DNA of 64,000 nucleotides. Origin: an uncultured Eubacteriales bacterium (GTDB taxonomy: Bacteria; Bacillota; Clostridia; Lachnospirales; Lachnospiraceae). The notes beneath the pieces are model-generated. The model was given only the letters and a program-made list of their open reading frames with translations. It made no database searches and had not been told where the DNA came from. Within the stretch, counting starts at the first letter, position 1. Each line of letters opens with the position of its first letter. Positions 16,383-24,963 of this stretch are shown piece after piece. The position numbers and the translations under genes were made by a program. Location of the stretch: assembly GCA_900315015.1 (NCBI GenBank), contig OMXJ01000005.1, positions 62,001 to 126,000 on the forward strand, in the 5' to 3' direction.

Positions 16383-17492
16383 TTACTTTTTACGTTTTTG
16401 TAGGTAAAGCTCTTGCAATTGCTTTGCTGTTGTATTTATATCATAACCTGCTGCTTTAATCTGCTCATATGTATCGACTTTTTTCAGATTGCAACTCAGG
16501 ATCTTATCAGCCCAGTCTTCGGGATTATCTATATGTAGAAATTCACATCTTCCGGTGATATCGACTTCTCTGGTAACAGCTTCGCTTATAAAGCATTTTA
16601 GACCAGCTGCTTGTGATTCAATGATAGTAACAGGTAGTCCTTCATAATGCGAAGGAAAAACAAAACAATCCATTGCTTGTAATAAATCTGGGACATCGCT
16701 TCTAACACCTGTCATTATCACCTTATCACTTATGCCAAGACGAGATATTTTGCTTTCAATCTCAGGACGAAGATCTCCGTCCCCAACGAGTAGCAGCCTT
16801 GCTTTAGGCTCTTTCTTTGAAATCTCGTTGAAAATATCAATCAAGAATTCGTGGTTTTTCTGATAATTAAATCTTCCTATATGACCAATTACAAAGGAAT
16901 CTTCAAGTTCCATTTCTTTACGCATTCTTTCCCTTGTGTCAGGATCAAATATATATCGCTTCGTATCAATTGCATTGTTCAAAACTTGAAACTTGTCAGA
17001 TGATACGATCTTCTCACCAAAGCGATCGAGACCGGCTTGTCTTCCACAGCCAAAATAGAAATCAGCAACTTTTCGTGTTCTTAAACTAAACAGCCTATAT
17101 AGCGTATTCTTGATACTTTTGTTTGTTGGAAGCGTGTTGTGACTATGTGCAATAGCATAGCAACCGCTTTTCCTTGCGACATCAAGATAAACATGAGCGC
17201 AACTACCAAGATGCCCGTGTACTATTTTTATTTCGGGATGCTTTTTGAAGAATATTTCAAGCAGCTTCTTGTATGTAAAATGATTTATTACATTATAGTA
17301 TGGAACATGAAAAAGTCTTCCGCCAAGACTTCTGATCTCATCATCAAAAAAACACTTTTTCCTTGTATGCACAAGAAAATCAAACTGAACCTTGCTTCTG
17401 TCGATATTTCGATAGAGGTTCATTATCATGTTCTCGGCTCCACCACAGTCCATGCCGTGAAGTACCTGCAACACTCTGATCGGTTCTGCCAT
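16383..17492 (-). CDS. Glycosyltransferase family 4 protein (EpsF-like)
   Basis: A 369-residue GT-B fold glycosyltransferase. The N-terminal domain starts VLQVLHGMDCGGAENMI, the signature of EpsF-like enzymes. The C-terminal donor-binding domain has IGRFNYQKNHE, LLVGDGDL and the E-x7-E motif in HYEGLPVTIIESQAAG. It is probably retaining and cytoplasmic, adding a hexose to the growing repeat unit. Donor and acceptor are unknown. Confidence 0.88.
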   Translation of the reverse strand: MAEPIRVLQVLHGMDCGGAENMIMNLYRNIDRSKVQFDFLVHTRKKCFFDDEIRSLGGRLFHVPYYNVINHFTYKKLLEIFFKKHPEIKIVHGHLGSCAHVYLDVARKSGCYAIAHSHNTLPTNKSIKNTLYRLFSLRTRKVADFYFGCGRQAGLDRFGEKIVSSDKFQVLNNAIDTKRYIFDPDTRERMRKEMELEDSFVIGHIGRFNYQKNHEFLIDIFNEISKKEPKARLLLVGDGDLRPEIESKISRLGISDKVIMTGVRSDVPDLLQAMDCFVFPSHYEGLPVTIIESQAAGLKCFISEAVTREVDITGRCEFLHIDNPEDWADKILSCNLKKVDTYEQIKAAGYDINTTAKQLQELYLQKRKK

Positions 17493-17526
17493 TACTTTAT
17501 CCTCATTATAATCGTCTGATCATATA

Positions 17527-17973
17527 TCACGGATCCGTATTTATCTCATCATGTGATGTCTTGCTTTCCTCCACACCGGCTGAATCATAAAGGTCATGCT
17601 TTATCTGACTGCTGCTGATCTCCGGGGTTCTCGGAAGATAAACGACCTCTACACCTTCTTCTTTAAGAAAATCAAATTTACCCTTCCAGTCATCACCCAT
17701 AACAAAGGTATCAATATGATACTCGTGCATATCCGTCCTCTTTTGCTGCCAATTAGTCTCCGGAATCACCAGATCAACATAACGTATCGCCTCAACAAGA
17801 GCTTTTCTCTGCTCATATGTGAAATAACACTTTTTGTGTTTTTCATTCCAATTGAACTCGTCTGATGAGATGACAACTATAAGGTAGTCGCCAAGTGCTT
17901 TTGCTCTTTTCAAAAGGTTTATATGACCGTAATGCAAAAGATCAAAAGTGCCGTATGTAATAACTCTTTTCAT
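17527..17973 (-). CDS. tagD: Glycerol-3-phosphate cytidylyltransferase (TagD-like)
   Basis: A 148-residue nucleotidyltransferase. It carries YGTFDLLHYGHINLLKRAK with the catalytic HxGH at 14-17 and the second family motif RTPEISSSQIK near residue 114. TagD makes CDP-glycerol from CTP and glycerol 3-phosphate. The adjacent CDP-glycerol glycerophosphotransferase-like gene supports this assignment over related cytidylyltransferases. The last 20 residues (EESKTSHDEINTDP) are a variable tail. The ribosome site AGGAG fixes the start. Confidence 0.9.
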   Translation of the reverse strand: MKRVITYGTFDLLHYGHINLLKRAKALGDYLIVVISSDEFNWNEKHKKCYFTYEQRKALVEAIRYVDLVIPETNWQQKRTDMHEYHIDTFVMGDDWKGKFDFLKEEGVEVVYLPRTPEISSSQIKHDLYDSAGVEESKTSHDEINTDP

Positions 17974-18014
17974 AATAAGGTACTCCTAAATTAAGTTGAT
18001 TTCACAAATTACAA

Positions 18015-19187
18015 TTATCGCTTGATAAGTTCAGCAATTCTATCTACTGCCTTAACTGCGGCACTGCCATAATAATTTACAAATTTATTTCTGAAACAGA
18101 TAGTTTTATTACGCTCGGTCTGATCGTCCAAGCACTTGATAACGTGTATCAGTTCTTCCTCGGTTTCAGCACCGCTCAGATATTCTCTTATATCAAAATA
18201 CATTCCACGCTTGCTGCTATATTTATCATAGTCATATGTAAAATGCAACATCGGCTTTCCTGTAATGGAATAATCAAAGAAAACGCTGGAATAATCAGAA
18301 ATGAGTATATCAGATGCTATAAACAACTCATTCAGGCTGGGATAATCTGTCATATCCCTAACAAACTCGTTTTCATCAATACTCATGACCTTTGAAACTT
18401 CATAGTGAGCACGCATCAATAAAACATAGTCGGAGCCTAAACTATCCTGCCATTTCTTCAGATCCATAGGCGGAGCCATAACAACGCCGAGGTTCTCATC
18501 TTTTTCATACTCACGGAAGGTGGGACAGTACAGAATAACTTTCTGCTCGGGCTTTATTCCGAGCTTACGTCTTATGCTTTCACGCTGTTCTTTGGTGTAA
18601 TTTGCAAGAATATCGTTTCTTGGCAGTCCTGCCTCCAGAAATCTATCTTTAGGTATTCTAAAAGATCGAGAAAAGATCTCGGTTTCAAATCTACCCTGAG
18701 ACATCATTACATCGACTTTACTGTCACCCTTTGATTTGAATGATTGATTGCCCGAATTAATATCCGTACCCATTTTTTTCATGGGAGTACCATGCCAAGT
18801 ATTAAAATAAACGGTATGCTTACCTTTGAAGTTCAATCCTCGTTCAACAGAAGAGTTTGTAACCCATACTCTTGCCATAAGAGCTGTGATAAAATAATCC
18901 AATCCATCTGTTTTTATCTTCTTTGCACCTTTAACAGTATATTTTTCCGGATGATGAAATGCCCAGACAAAGTGGTAACCCTTAAATCGTGGATCACGCC
19001 GCATAACTTCATATATCGCTTTAGGACTGTCATCATATTTTCTTCCGGCAAACGAATTAAACAGTATCAGCTTGTCATCGGGCTTAACAAAGAGCTTCAA
19101 CATATTTATAGCAGCACTCATTGTGTAATAATAGGCTGTATACGCAGCTTTGTTATATTTGAGAAAATTGATTATTCTCTGTTTCAA
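18015..19187 (-). CDS. CDP-glycerol glycerophosphotransferase family protein (TagB/TagF-like)
   Basis: A 390-residue protein of the CDP-glycerol:poly(glycerophosphate) glycerophosphotransferase family. Characteristic motifs are YFNTWHGTPMKKMG, GLPRNDIL, LYCPTFREYE, DILISDYSSVFFDY and MLHFTYDYDKY. It transfers glycerol phosphate from CDP-glycerol to a lipid-linked glycan at the inner membrane face. The start codon is TTG preceded by GAGGTG. Its size fits a single-domain TagB-like primase more than the longer polymerase TagF, so it could add a single glycerol-phosphate decoration rather than a chain. Confidence 0.88.
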   Translation of the reverse strand: MKQRIINFLKYNKAAYTAYYYTMSAAINMLKLFVKPDDKLILFNSFAGRKYDDSPKAIYEVMRRDPRFKGYHFVWAFHHPEKYTVKGAKKIKTDGLDYFITALMARVWVTNSSVERGLNFKGKHTVYFNTWHGTPMKKMGTDINSGNQSFKSKGDSKVDVMMSQGRFETEIFSRSFRIPKDRFLEAGLPRNDILANYTKEQRESIRRKLGIKPEQKVILYCPTFREYEKDENLGVVMAPPMDLKKWQDSLGSDYVLLMRAHYEVSKVMSIDENEFVRDMTDYPSLNELFIASDILISDYSSVFFDYSITGKPMLHFTYDYDKYSSKRGMYFDIREYLSGAETEEELIHVIKCLDDQTERNKTICFRNKFVNYYGSAAVKAVDRIAELIKR

Positions 19188-19239
19188 AATTTAACACCTC
19201 AATTCAATTGTTTAATTAGCCGTATACATATAATCAAAG

Positions 19240-21279
19240 TCAATCATGAATGTTTTTGTATATACTGTAGATCAGACTATTGACTTTTTCTTGAGAATAA
19301 TCGACAATGGCAGAATGATTATATTCTCCCATTGTCTTTCTGATATGGTCATTTGCAATTAGTGTAGTTATTTTATTCACATATCCTTCAATATTTGTAG
19401 GACGACATAAATAACCACCTTTTCCCGAGCAGATTAGATCACAATTTCCTCTTATTCTTGACGCTACGCAAGGCAATCCACTAGCCATAGCTTCCATTAA
19501 GCTAACATTAAGCCCTTCTCGTATTGAAGGCAGAACATAAATATCTGCACATTTATACAACTCTTCTACATCAGATCTGAATCCAAGCAAATGGAGATTT
19601 ACATTATTGCGTTCAGCGATATCTTTAAGGTATTGTTCCAGATTTCCTTTACCTGCAATACAATAATGAATCCTTTTATCATTTATTTGACCAAGTGCTT
19701 TGATAATGGTACTATGATTCTTGTTTTCATTGAGTTCACCTACAGAAAGAATCATAATATCGTTACCGGTTATTCCAAGTTCTGAACGTTTAGCTGATCT
19801 GTCAATGTGAACATTTGCAAATTTATCAATGTTGATTCCAATTCCGGGAATATATACCGTTTTTAAGGCATGAAATTTAGCCTTTGCTCTTTTATAATCT
19901 TCATTGTTGATTGTGATCAATACATCTGTAAACCTGGAACAGAACTTTTCCACAGGATAGTAGATAAGCCAATTTTTTTTCGGAGCACCATCATAAAAAT
20001 GGAAGCCGTGAGCGGTATAGATAACCTTAGTGCCATTACGCCTTGCTTTTATAGCTGCAAGTCTGCAAATAGCTCCGCCGATTGGACTATGGCAATGAAT
20101 TAAGTCATACTTATCTTTGTTTATTGTTTTCTTAACCGACCTATAAGCCGAGAAAATAGATTTGGGATCAAGAATTCTTGGAATTGCTACATGAGTTACT
20201 TTCACGCCCATGCTAACAAGCTTCTGTTTTAATTCTTCGCCTCTTTCAAACGTAATTGTTCCTGGGTCTTCAAAATTGGCAATAACATCAACTCGATATC
20301 CTAGTGACTGCAATAGTTCAATATTAGGAATATTGAACTGGTCAATCATAGAAGCAACTGATGTTAGCATTAGAGCTTTTTTAGGGTCAGATTTTTTTGA
20401 ATCGCTTATGCCCTCAGTCAAAGCAATCGACTTTTTCAAATCAGCAACCCTGTAGTCTTCTTTATATTTACTCAATGATTGTGTATAAGCCAAATTTCCA
20501 AACGCCTTATCCACAATCCCCGTGAACACTCCCAAAAACTTTAATGCCCATTCAAAGCCCTTAATCAGATGCACGTTTTTACCATGAGTTTCGCCAATCA
20601 TATGTACTAACTCACTCGTATTACTATACTCACTATTCTGAGGCCAGAATGTACCGCTTTCCTCATTCTCGATCATGAGCCTAACAAACTCACAAAGATT
20701 TTCAATATATAGCATAGAACGGCAATTCTTCACATAAGGGAATACAGGCATTTTTTGCGCCAGCTTTGACATAAGTGGATAATTGCCTTTGCTGCCCATG
20801 CCATAAATCATCGGAGGACGAAGAATCACTACCTTAAACCTATCATCTTCCAGTCTGCGCAGCCCTTTCTCAGCCTTTACCTTACTATCACCATAGCAAT
20901 TCGCAGGAGAAGCAGGAGTATCCCTTGTGATCATCTTCATCTTGCCGATTGGAGCGCTGTCACCGTAGACGATTGCGCTGCTCATGAAGATAAACTGTTT
21001 AACTCCAGCTTTTTTAGCTTTCATTGCCGTCCTGATCGTCAGCTTGGTATTGACTTCGTAATACAGCTTTGCTTTTTCTTTGCTGATCTTGCCGTTATCG
21101 GAATGGGCGATCCCTGCAACATGATAAACCGTATCATAACCCCCAAAATCAAATTTTTTCCAATCGTCACCAATCATGTCAAGGGTATCGACCTGATACT
21201 TATCGCCGAACTGCGCTATATATTTTTCAAACGAAGTGCCTATGTAACTGTTCGCACCCGTAATCAGTATCTTCTTCAT
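19240..21279 (-). CDS. Fusion of NAD-dependent epimerase/dehydratase and GT4 glycosyltransferase
   Basis: A 679-residue two-domain protein. Residues 1 to about 300 are an extended SDR: Rossmann motif GANSYIG at 8-14, catalytic-type Y-G-D-S-K (YxxxK) and a substrate region with LRPPMIYG. Residues about 305-679 are a complete GT4 glycosyltransferase beginning MLTSVASMIDQFNIP, with YTAHGFHFY, ILSVGELNENKNHS and an E-x7-E motif (REGLNVSLMEAM). The linker is Lys/Ser-rich (ISDSKKSDPKKA). No stop or frameshift separates the halves. The arrangement suggests a sugar nucleotide is made and used by one polypeptide. Its start overlaps the end of the sugar-transferase gene by four bases. Confidence 0.87.
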   Translation of the reverse strand: MKKILITGANSYIGTSFEKYIAQFGDKYQVDTLDMIGDDWKKFDFGGYDTVYHVAGIAHSDNGKISKEKAKLYYEVNTKLTIRTAMKAKKAGVKQFIFMSSAIVYGDSAPIGKMKMITRDTPASPANCYGDSKVKAEKGLRRLEDDRFKVVILRPPMIYGMGSKGNYPLMSKLAQKMPVFPYVKNCRSMLYIENLCEFVRLMIENEESGTFWPQNSEYSNTSELVHMIGETHGKNVHLIKGFEWALKFLGVFTGIVDKAFGNLAYTQSLSKYKEDYRVADLKKSIALTEGISDSKKSDPKKALMLTSVASMIDQFNIPNIELLQSLGYRVDVIANFEDPGTITFERGEELKQKLVSMGVKVTHVAIPRILDPKSIFSAYRSVKKTINKDKYDLIHCHSPIGGAICRLAAIKARRNGTKVIYTAHGFHFYDGAPKKNWLIYYPVEKFCSRFTDVLITINNEDYKRAKAKFHALKTVYIPGIGINIDKFANVHIDRSAKRSELGITGNDIMILSVGELNENKNHSTIIKALGQINDKRIHYCIAGKGNLEQYLKDIAERNNVNLHLLGFRSDVEELYKCADIYVLPSIREGLNVSLMEAMASGLPCVASRIRGNCDLICSGKGGYLCRPTNIEGYVNKITTLIANDHIRKTMGEYNHSAIVDYSQEKVNSLIYSIYKNIHD

Positions 21280-22196
21280 AACTCTTTAGCCTTTTCCGTT
21301 TCCTTAGCGATCATTCCTGTTCCGCCTTCAACAATGCCTTTTTGCTTCAAAACCGCAAATACCGAGCCAAAGAACACTTTGCAGTCCATTACAAAAGGCT
21401 CAATGTTCGCTCTCAGTTTACTCTTACCTTTAGCATTGAACGCCTGAGCATAAACCCCATCAAGTCTTGCTTTTTCGGGTATCTCTAACTCATCACGCCC
21501 ACTGATCTGTGCAAGCCCTGTAAGACCGGGCTTTATATCATTCGCACCATATTTATCACGTTCAGCAATCAGAAATTCTTGATTCCAAAGTGCCGGACGA
21601 GGTCCGATTATGCTCATAGAGCCTTGCAGGATGTTAAAGAGCTGCGGCAGCTCGTCAGCGCTAGTTTTTCTCAACAGCTTGCCGCTGCGAAGGAGATATT
21701 TTTCAGGTGATGCGAGCTGGTGCGTTGGAACATTTTGCGGTGTATCCAATCGCATTGACCTGAATTTCTCCAATCTGAATCTGGAGTGAAAAGCTCCTTC
21801 ACGTTTTTGATAGAATAAAACCGGACCCGGGTCTTCGATTTTGATAGCAATTGCTGAAATTGCATAGACAGGTGCAAGTACGATCATTCCGCAGGTTGAA
21901 AGCATTATATCAAGACCACGTTTCACATACTTCTCATAAAAAGTCGGAGTATGTTCACTTGCGCCAACGGCTTCAAGATGTCCGCTCTTTCCGTCGGCAT
22001 TGACAGGTTCATTTTCATCTTCAACAAAAACGACCTTTTTGCCCTCAAACGGACTTCTTTCCTCGGGCTGATCGGCATAAACAGACTTTGGATAACTCTT
22101 TTTTGCTATGTAGTTTAACGCTATTAATGCTCCACCGAAAAGTATCCCTGCGGTCGCTGCCGCCGTTTTGAGTTTTTTTGCAGTTTTCTTATCCAA
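21276..22196 (-). CDS. Initiating sugar-phosphate transferase (undecaprenyl-phosphate glycosyl-1-phosphate transferase)
   Basis: A 306-residue bacterial sugar transferase that loads the first sugar phosphate onto undecaprenyl phosphate. The catalytic core starts at about residue 90 (RGLDIMLSTCGMIVLAPVY reentrant helix) and shows DPGPVLFYQKREG, KFRSMR, RKTSADELPQLFNIL, MSIIGPRPAL and PGLTGLAQISGRD. The N-terminal 85 residues add a membrane helix (about 10-28) and a polar linker, an extension beyond the minimal PglC/EpsL-type enzyme. It is near the start of operon 3, next to a PglD/NeuD-like acetyltransferase, as in many loci that initiate with an acetamido sugar. Confidence 0.91.
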   Translation of the reverse strand: MDKKTAKKLKTAAATAGILFGGALIALNYIAKKSYPKSVYADQPEERSPFEGKKVVFVEDENEPVNADGKSGHLEAVGASEHTPTFYEKYVKRGLDIMLSTCGMIVLAPVYAISAIAIKIEDPGPVLFYQKREGAFHSRFRLEKFRSMRLDTPQNVPTHQLASPEKYLLRSGKLLRKTSADELPQLFNILQGSMSIIGPRPALWNQEFLIAERDKYGANDIKPGLTGLAQISGRDELEIPEKARLDGVYAQAFNAKGKSKLRANIEPFVMDCKVFFGSVFAVLKQKGIVEGGTGMIAKETEKAKEL

Positions 22197-22214
22197 CTCT
22201 CTTCCCCCACATAA

Positions 22215-22712
22215 CTAAATTTCGTAAATTATCTGTCCGCAGTCGGTCTTTGTACAGGACGGAACATTTGCCCTTGCCCCAACAATTGAGCCGCAATCAA
22301 TATGACAGCCGTCCCCGATAACAGCATTGTGATTTACTATCGTGCCTGCGGAAATAATACAGCCTGCCCCGATTACAACATCAGTATGAACTACCGCCAT
22401 AGGCTCGATAAAACAGCCCATGCTGATAGTGGCACTCGGAGCAACATATGCTCTCGGGTGTATCAGCACGGGAACATCATAGCCTGCGTCGATAAGCCGT
22501 TCAATCAGCTTCAAACGCTTCTCTGCATCACCGATAGCCACAACTGCACTGTCAAAAACGTCTGAACATTTATCAAAGTCACTCAGCCTGCCGATAGCAG
22601 CCGAGGAATTATCATCAAGAAAGACGATACGGTCATACAGCCCTGTCGCCTCGGCGATCTCCTTTGCGACCATACCGTATTGACCTGCACCGAGTATCAA
22701 TAAACTTTTCAT
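22215..22712 (-). CDS. PglD/NeuD-like sugar O- or N-acetyltransferase, short
   Basis: A 165-residue protein with the N-terminal Rossmann-like domain of the PglD/NeuD family (LLILGAGQYGMVAKEIAE) and a C-terminal left-handed beta-helix with hexapeptide repeats (SATISMGCFIEP, GAGCIISAGTIVNHNAVIG). The catalytic His of the family is present in NHNAVIGDGCHIDCG. It is shorter than the usual 200-215 residues: the last beta-helix coils and C-terminal strand are missing and replaced by PSCTKTDCGQIIYEI, so activity is uncertain. It lies just upstream of the initiating transferase gene. Confidence 0.8.
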   Translation of the reverse strand: MKSLLILGAGQYGMVAKEIAEATGLYDRIVFLDDNSSAAIGRLSDFDKCSDVFDSAVVAIGDAEKRLKLIERLIDAGYDVPVLIHPRAYVAPSATISMGCFIEPMAVVHTDVVIGAGCIISAGTIVNHNAVIGDGCHIDCGSIVGARANVPSCTKTDCGQIIYEI

Positions 22713-22718
22713 ACCATA

Positions 22719-22961
22719 TTAAAAGAACGTTGCCTGTTCTTCGCCGCACCATGTTACATCGTTCAATCTGTCAAATTCTTTCAAGACAACATATACTTTG
22801 CTGTCTTTGCTGCAAATCTCGGAAATCGCATAAAACTTGTCAAAAGACTGCTCGTATGCAGCGTTTCCGTCAGGGTACTCCTCCATCGCATCACCGATCT
22901 CCAATATAACCGGCGATGTGATCTTTTTGAGAACCGAATCAAGTTTGTATGTTAGTGCCAT
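22719..22961 (-). CDS. Small protein of unknown function, first gene of operon 3
   Basis: An 80-residue acidic protein with no membrane helix or motif I recognise; it starts MALTYKLDSVLKKITSP and ends in WCGEEQATFF. The ribosome site AAAGGC is adequate. It is the first gene after the recombinase and promoter switch region and 6 bp upstream of the acetyltransferase gene, so it would be the first product made when the operon is on. Function unknown. Confidence 0.7.
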   Translation of the reverse strand: MALTYKLDSVLKKITSPVILEIGDAMEEYPDGNAAYEQSFDKFYAISEICSKDSKVYVVLKEFDRLNDVTWCGEEQATFF

Positions 22962-23035
22962 ATTTTTTGCCTTTCTCTATTCACCATTTCATTTATTACC
23001 TTGATGTGATAAACTATATATATGAACATTTACCT

Positions 23036-23049
23036 AAAGTTTCATACTT
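23036..23049 (+). repeat. Left inverted repeat of the invertible segment
   Basis: AAAGTTTCATACTT, exactly complementary in reverse to 24492-24505. It lies between the recombinase gene and operon 3. About 55 bp to its left (22981-23035) resembles 27480-27530 upstream of operon 2, with small indels. Confidence 0.75.
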
Positions 23050-23127
23050 GCAGAATACACATTCAAATTCGGCGCATTTTTCACCGTTTTCGACACGGCA
23101 GGACAAAAAATCTGACGGTATAAAACT

Positions 23128-24207
23128 TCAAACGAGTGCTTGCAGGCGATCCATGCAGGCACTTTTTCTTTCCATAGATGAGTGCAGATACACGGACATT
23201 GTGATATTTGCGTTAGAATGACCGAGCAGTTCGGAGAGCGTCTTAATATCAAAGCTCTGATGCAGGGCGTTTACAGCAAAGGTATGACGGAGCGAATGGT
23301 ACTTGCGTGACGGTACATCTGCTTTTTTAAGTAGAGCCTTGTAACGGTTTGAGAAACAGCGGGGCTCTACCACATTTTCAGTTCCCGAAAGAATATAATC
23401 GGTGTCTTTTCCACGATACTCTCTCAGCATATCGATCAGAAAATCGGGCAGTGGAATGTCACGGACAGAGGACTCCGACTTCGGTGCAGTGACTTTGACG
23501 GCAGATTTACTTTCTGAGCCAAAGGTCGCAATACGCTGAACGGTCTTTGTCACATGAAGCATTTTCACGTCAAAGTCAATATCTGCCCATTTCACGGCGC
23601 AGGTTTCCCCGATACGCATACCCGTGAACAGCGTGAGCATTACTCCGCAGCCTGTATTGCTATGTTCAGCCCTAACTGTGCTGATGATTTTCTTCTGCTC
23701 CGCAGGCGAAAAGAACGATGCTTCCTTTGTCTTTTTCTTAGGCAGCTTGGCGTTTTTGACCTGATTAGCGTAGTTATGGGTGATCTCCGCCCACCTTGCA
23801 GCCGATTTCACCATGATAACCATGTCGGTTATGTACTTCGGAGAAAGCCCCTCTGTGAGTTTGTCTGTGATAAACTTATTGATACCGCCAAGATAGAGAC
23901 GGTCATACTTCATCTTGTCAAAATACGGTATCAGGTGCTTTTCCAGCTTATGGCGATAGCTTGCGTAGCTGCTCTCCTTGATTGATGGTCTGCGTGCTTC
24001 AAGCCACATCTTCAAAATATCTATTACAAGCAGAACACATCTGACTGACGGTACAAGGACTTCACTGCGGAGCTTGTCGAGCTTTTCCTTTGTTTCCATG
24101 TAAGATCTGCCGTAAACAGACCGATATTTCTTAGTTCCCTTGAAGTAATATCGCCCTTCCCAGCGCCCGTCTGCGCGGTGATAAATGTTGTTTCCTTTCT
24201 TTGCCAT
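23128..24207 (-). CDS. Tyrosine recombinase (phage-integrase family), likely promoter invertase
   Basis: A 359-residue tyrosine recombinase. The N-terminal arm-binding domain (YHRADGRWEGRYYFKGTKKY) is of the Tn916/Clostridia integrase kind, followed by a core-binding domain (about 60-155) and the catalytic domain. The active-site residues are all visible: R198 (TGMRIGE), K243, H304 and R307 (HSLRHTF), H330 (LLGHSN) and nucleophile Y340. I chose the ATG at 24207 because GGAGGGAAT precedes it. It is inside the segment bounded by perfect 14-bp inverted repeats and close to a promoter-carrying module, without excisionase or cargo genes. This context fits a site-specific invertase controlling polysaccharide operon 3 better than a mobile-element integrase. 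Confidence 0.88.
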   Translation of the reverse strand: MAKKGNNIYHRADGRWEGRYYFKGTKKYRSVYGRSYMETKEKLDKLRSEVLVPSVRCVLLVIDILKMWLEARRPSIKESSYASYRHKLEKHLIPYFDKMKYDRLYLGGINKFITDKLTEGLSPKYITDMVIMVKSAARWAEITHNYANQVKNAKLPKKKTKEASFFSPAEQKKIISTVRAEHSNTGCGVMLTLFTGMRIGETCAVKWADIDFDVKMLHVTKTVQRIATFGSESKSAVKVTAPKSESSVRDIPLPDFLIDMLREYRGKDTDYILSGTENVVEPRCFSNRYKALLKKADVPSRKYHSLRHTFAVNALHQSFDIKTLSELLGHSNANITMSVYLHSSMERKSACMDRLQALV

Positions 24208-24342
24208 GACTATTCCCTCCAAAATGACGTTATGATTGACGGCTAAAACTCCATCTTATCGTCTTAATTCTACACATAAAACCAATTTTTCCATGCCGCC
24301 CAACTATCAGTTGCTACAAATCAGAATAAAAATTGTTACATT

Positions 24343-24505
24343 CCGCTAAATTACCCTTGACAATTATGTTGTCTTGTGCTAAAACTATACGGTATAGATT
24401 ACGTAATGTTTACCTATGTAATTTGCCGTAGCCATTCTATCCCGTTTGTTAGGCAGGTTATGTGTTTTTTATGATTATTTCGACTTTCCAAAAGTATGAA
24501 ACTTT
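24343..24505 (+). promoter_or_regulatory. Promoter module A, orientation facing away from operon 3
   Basis: TTGACA (24357-24362), a 17-bp spacer ending in TGC and TAAAAC (24380-24385) form an extended -10 promoter pointing right, away from operon 3. The whole 160-bp module, including about 110 bp of downstream leader, is repeated in reverse at 27534-27697 with high similarity, including the -35 box, the TGC and the leader. After inversion between the 14-bp repeats it would point at operon 3 with a leader of about 190 nt. Confidence 0.72.
24492..24505 (-). repeat. Right inverted repeat of the invertible segment
   Basis: AAGTATGAAACTTT, the perfect reverse complement of 23036-23049. The segment between the repeats is about 1.47 kb and contains the tyrosine recombinase and promoter module A. 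Confidence 0.75.
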
Positions 24506-24653
24506 TGGACTTTTTTTATTATACAACCGTTGTTTTACTGTGCATAAACGGCAGACCTCTTGCGAGAATCTGCCGCCCCTCCAACTTCAGACCCGGTGGG
24601 AATGAAGTTATAGCTTCCAGTAGAAATTAGCACTCAAATCAAAGATAATATGA

Positions 24654-24698
24654 AAACCGCCTGTAAATTCAAGAATTCTCTTGATTTACAGGCGGTTT
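24654..24698. terminator. Strong bidirectional hairpin
   Basis: AAACCGCCTGTAAAT-TCAAG pairs with CTTG-ATTTACAGGCGGTTT with one bulged T and an AATTCT loop, giving a stem of about 19 bp. It would stop transcription from promoter A in its present rightward orientation and leftward read-through from operon 2. Confidence 0.6.
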
Positions 24699-24710
24699 AT
24701 GTTATACTAA

Positions 24711-24929
24711 TTGAGTAGGTATATATACTTATATAGTCTAGGTGAAAAGATATGTAACAGGATCTATAGTGACTCGACGCTCTCCAAGTTTATCAGTGAG
24801 ATCTCTGCGGAAGACAGTGTGGCATTTCAGAACGAATGGAACAGCATCAAAAAGAAAAAAGACAAGAACGAAAAAAGCCCGGATCTACGGTTGCGATGCA
24901 GCCTAAGATCGGGGCTCTATCATTTTTGA
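24711..24929 (+). pseudogene. Transposase fragment (IS4/IS1634-like), copy 1
   Basis: A short rightward frame whose middle (SKFISEISAEDSVAFQNEW) resembles the N-terminal region of IS4/IS1634-type transposases from Clostridia, where a WN..K.RVY segment follows. The catalytic domain is absent. A second, frameshifted copy of 24781-24957 lies at 27699-27864. The match is by motif impression only; it could be another repeated element. Confidence 0.38.
24871..24916 (-). terminator. Terminator of operon 2 (module B, copy 1)
   Basis: AGCCCGGATCT (24876-24886) and AGATCGGGGCT (24906-24916) form an 11-bp stem with one mismatch. On the minus strand it is followed by six T residues, the form of an intrinsic terminator for the GT4 gene ending at 24964. 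The opposite strand has CTATCATTTTT, so it may work both ways. It is part of a 170-bp direct repeat with 27699-27864. Confidence 0.72.
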
Positions 24930-24963
24930 GTGGAAAAATCGGTGGAAGTTAACATTGTAGTAT

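Larger units (their letters stand above)
24506..24963. other. Intergenic stretch with hairpins and a transposase fragment
   Basis: This stretch separates the switch from operon 2. It contains a 7-bp-stem hairpin at 24549-24575 (CGGCAGA with TCTGCCG), a strong hairpin at 24654-24698, a transposase-like fragment from 24711 and the operon 2 terminator at 24871-24916. I see no intact gene. Confidence 0.6.

Noticed and set aside
23128-24207. The recombinase as integrase of a genomic island or prophage
   Set aside because: No excisionase, cargo or direct-repeat attachment sites flank it; instead perfect inverted repeats and a promoter module surround it, which fits inversion.
24654-24698. Long hairpin as an insertion-sequence terminal inverted repeat
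   Set aside because: Both arms are adjacent with a 6-base loop and nothing between them, which fits a terminator rather than two ends of an element.
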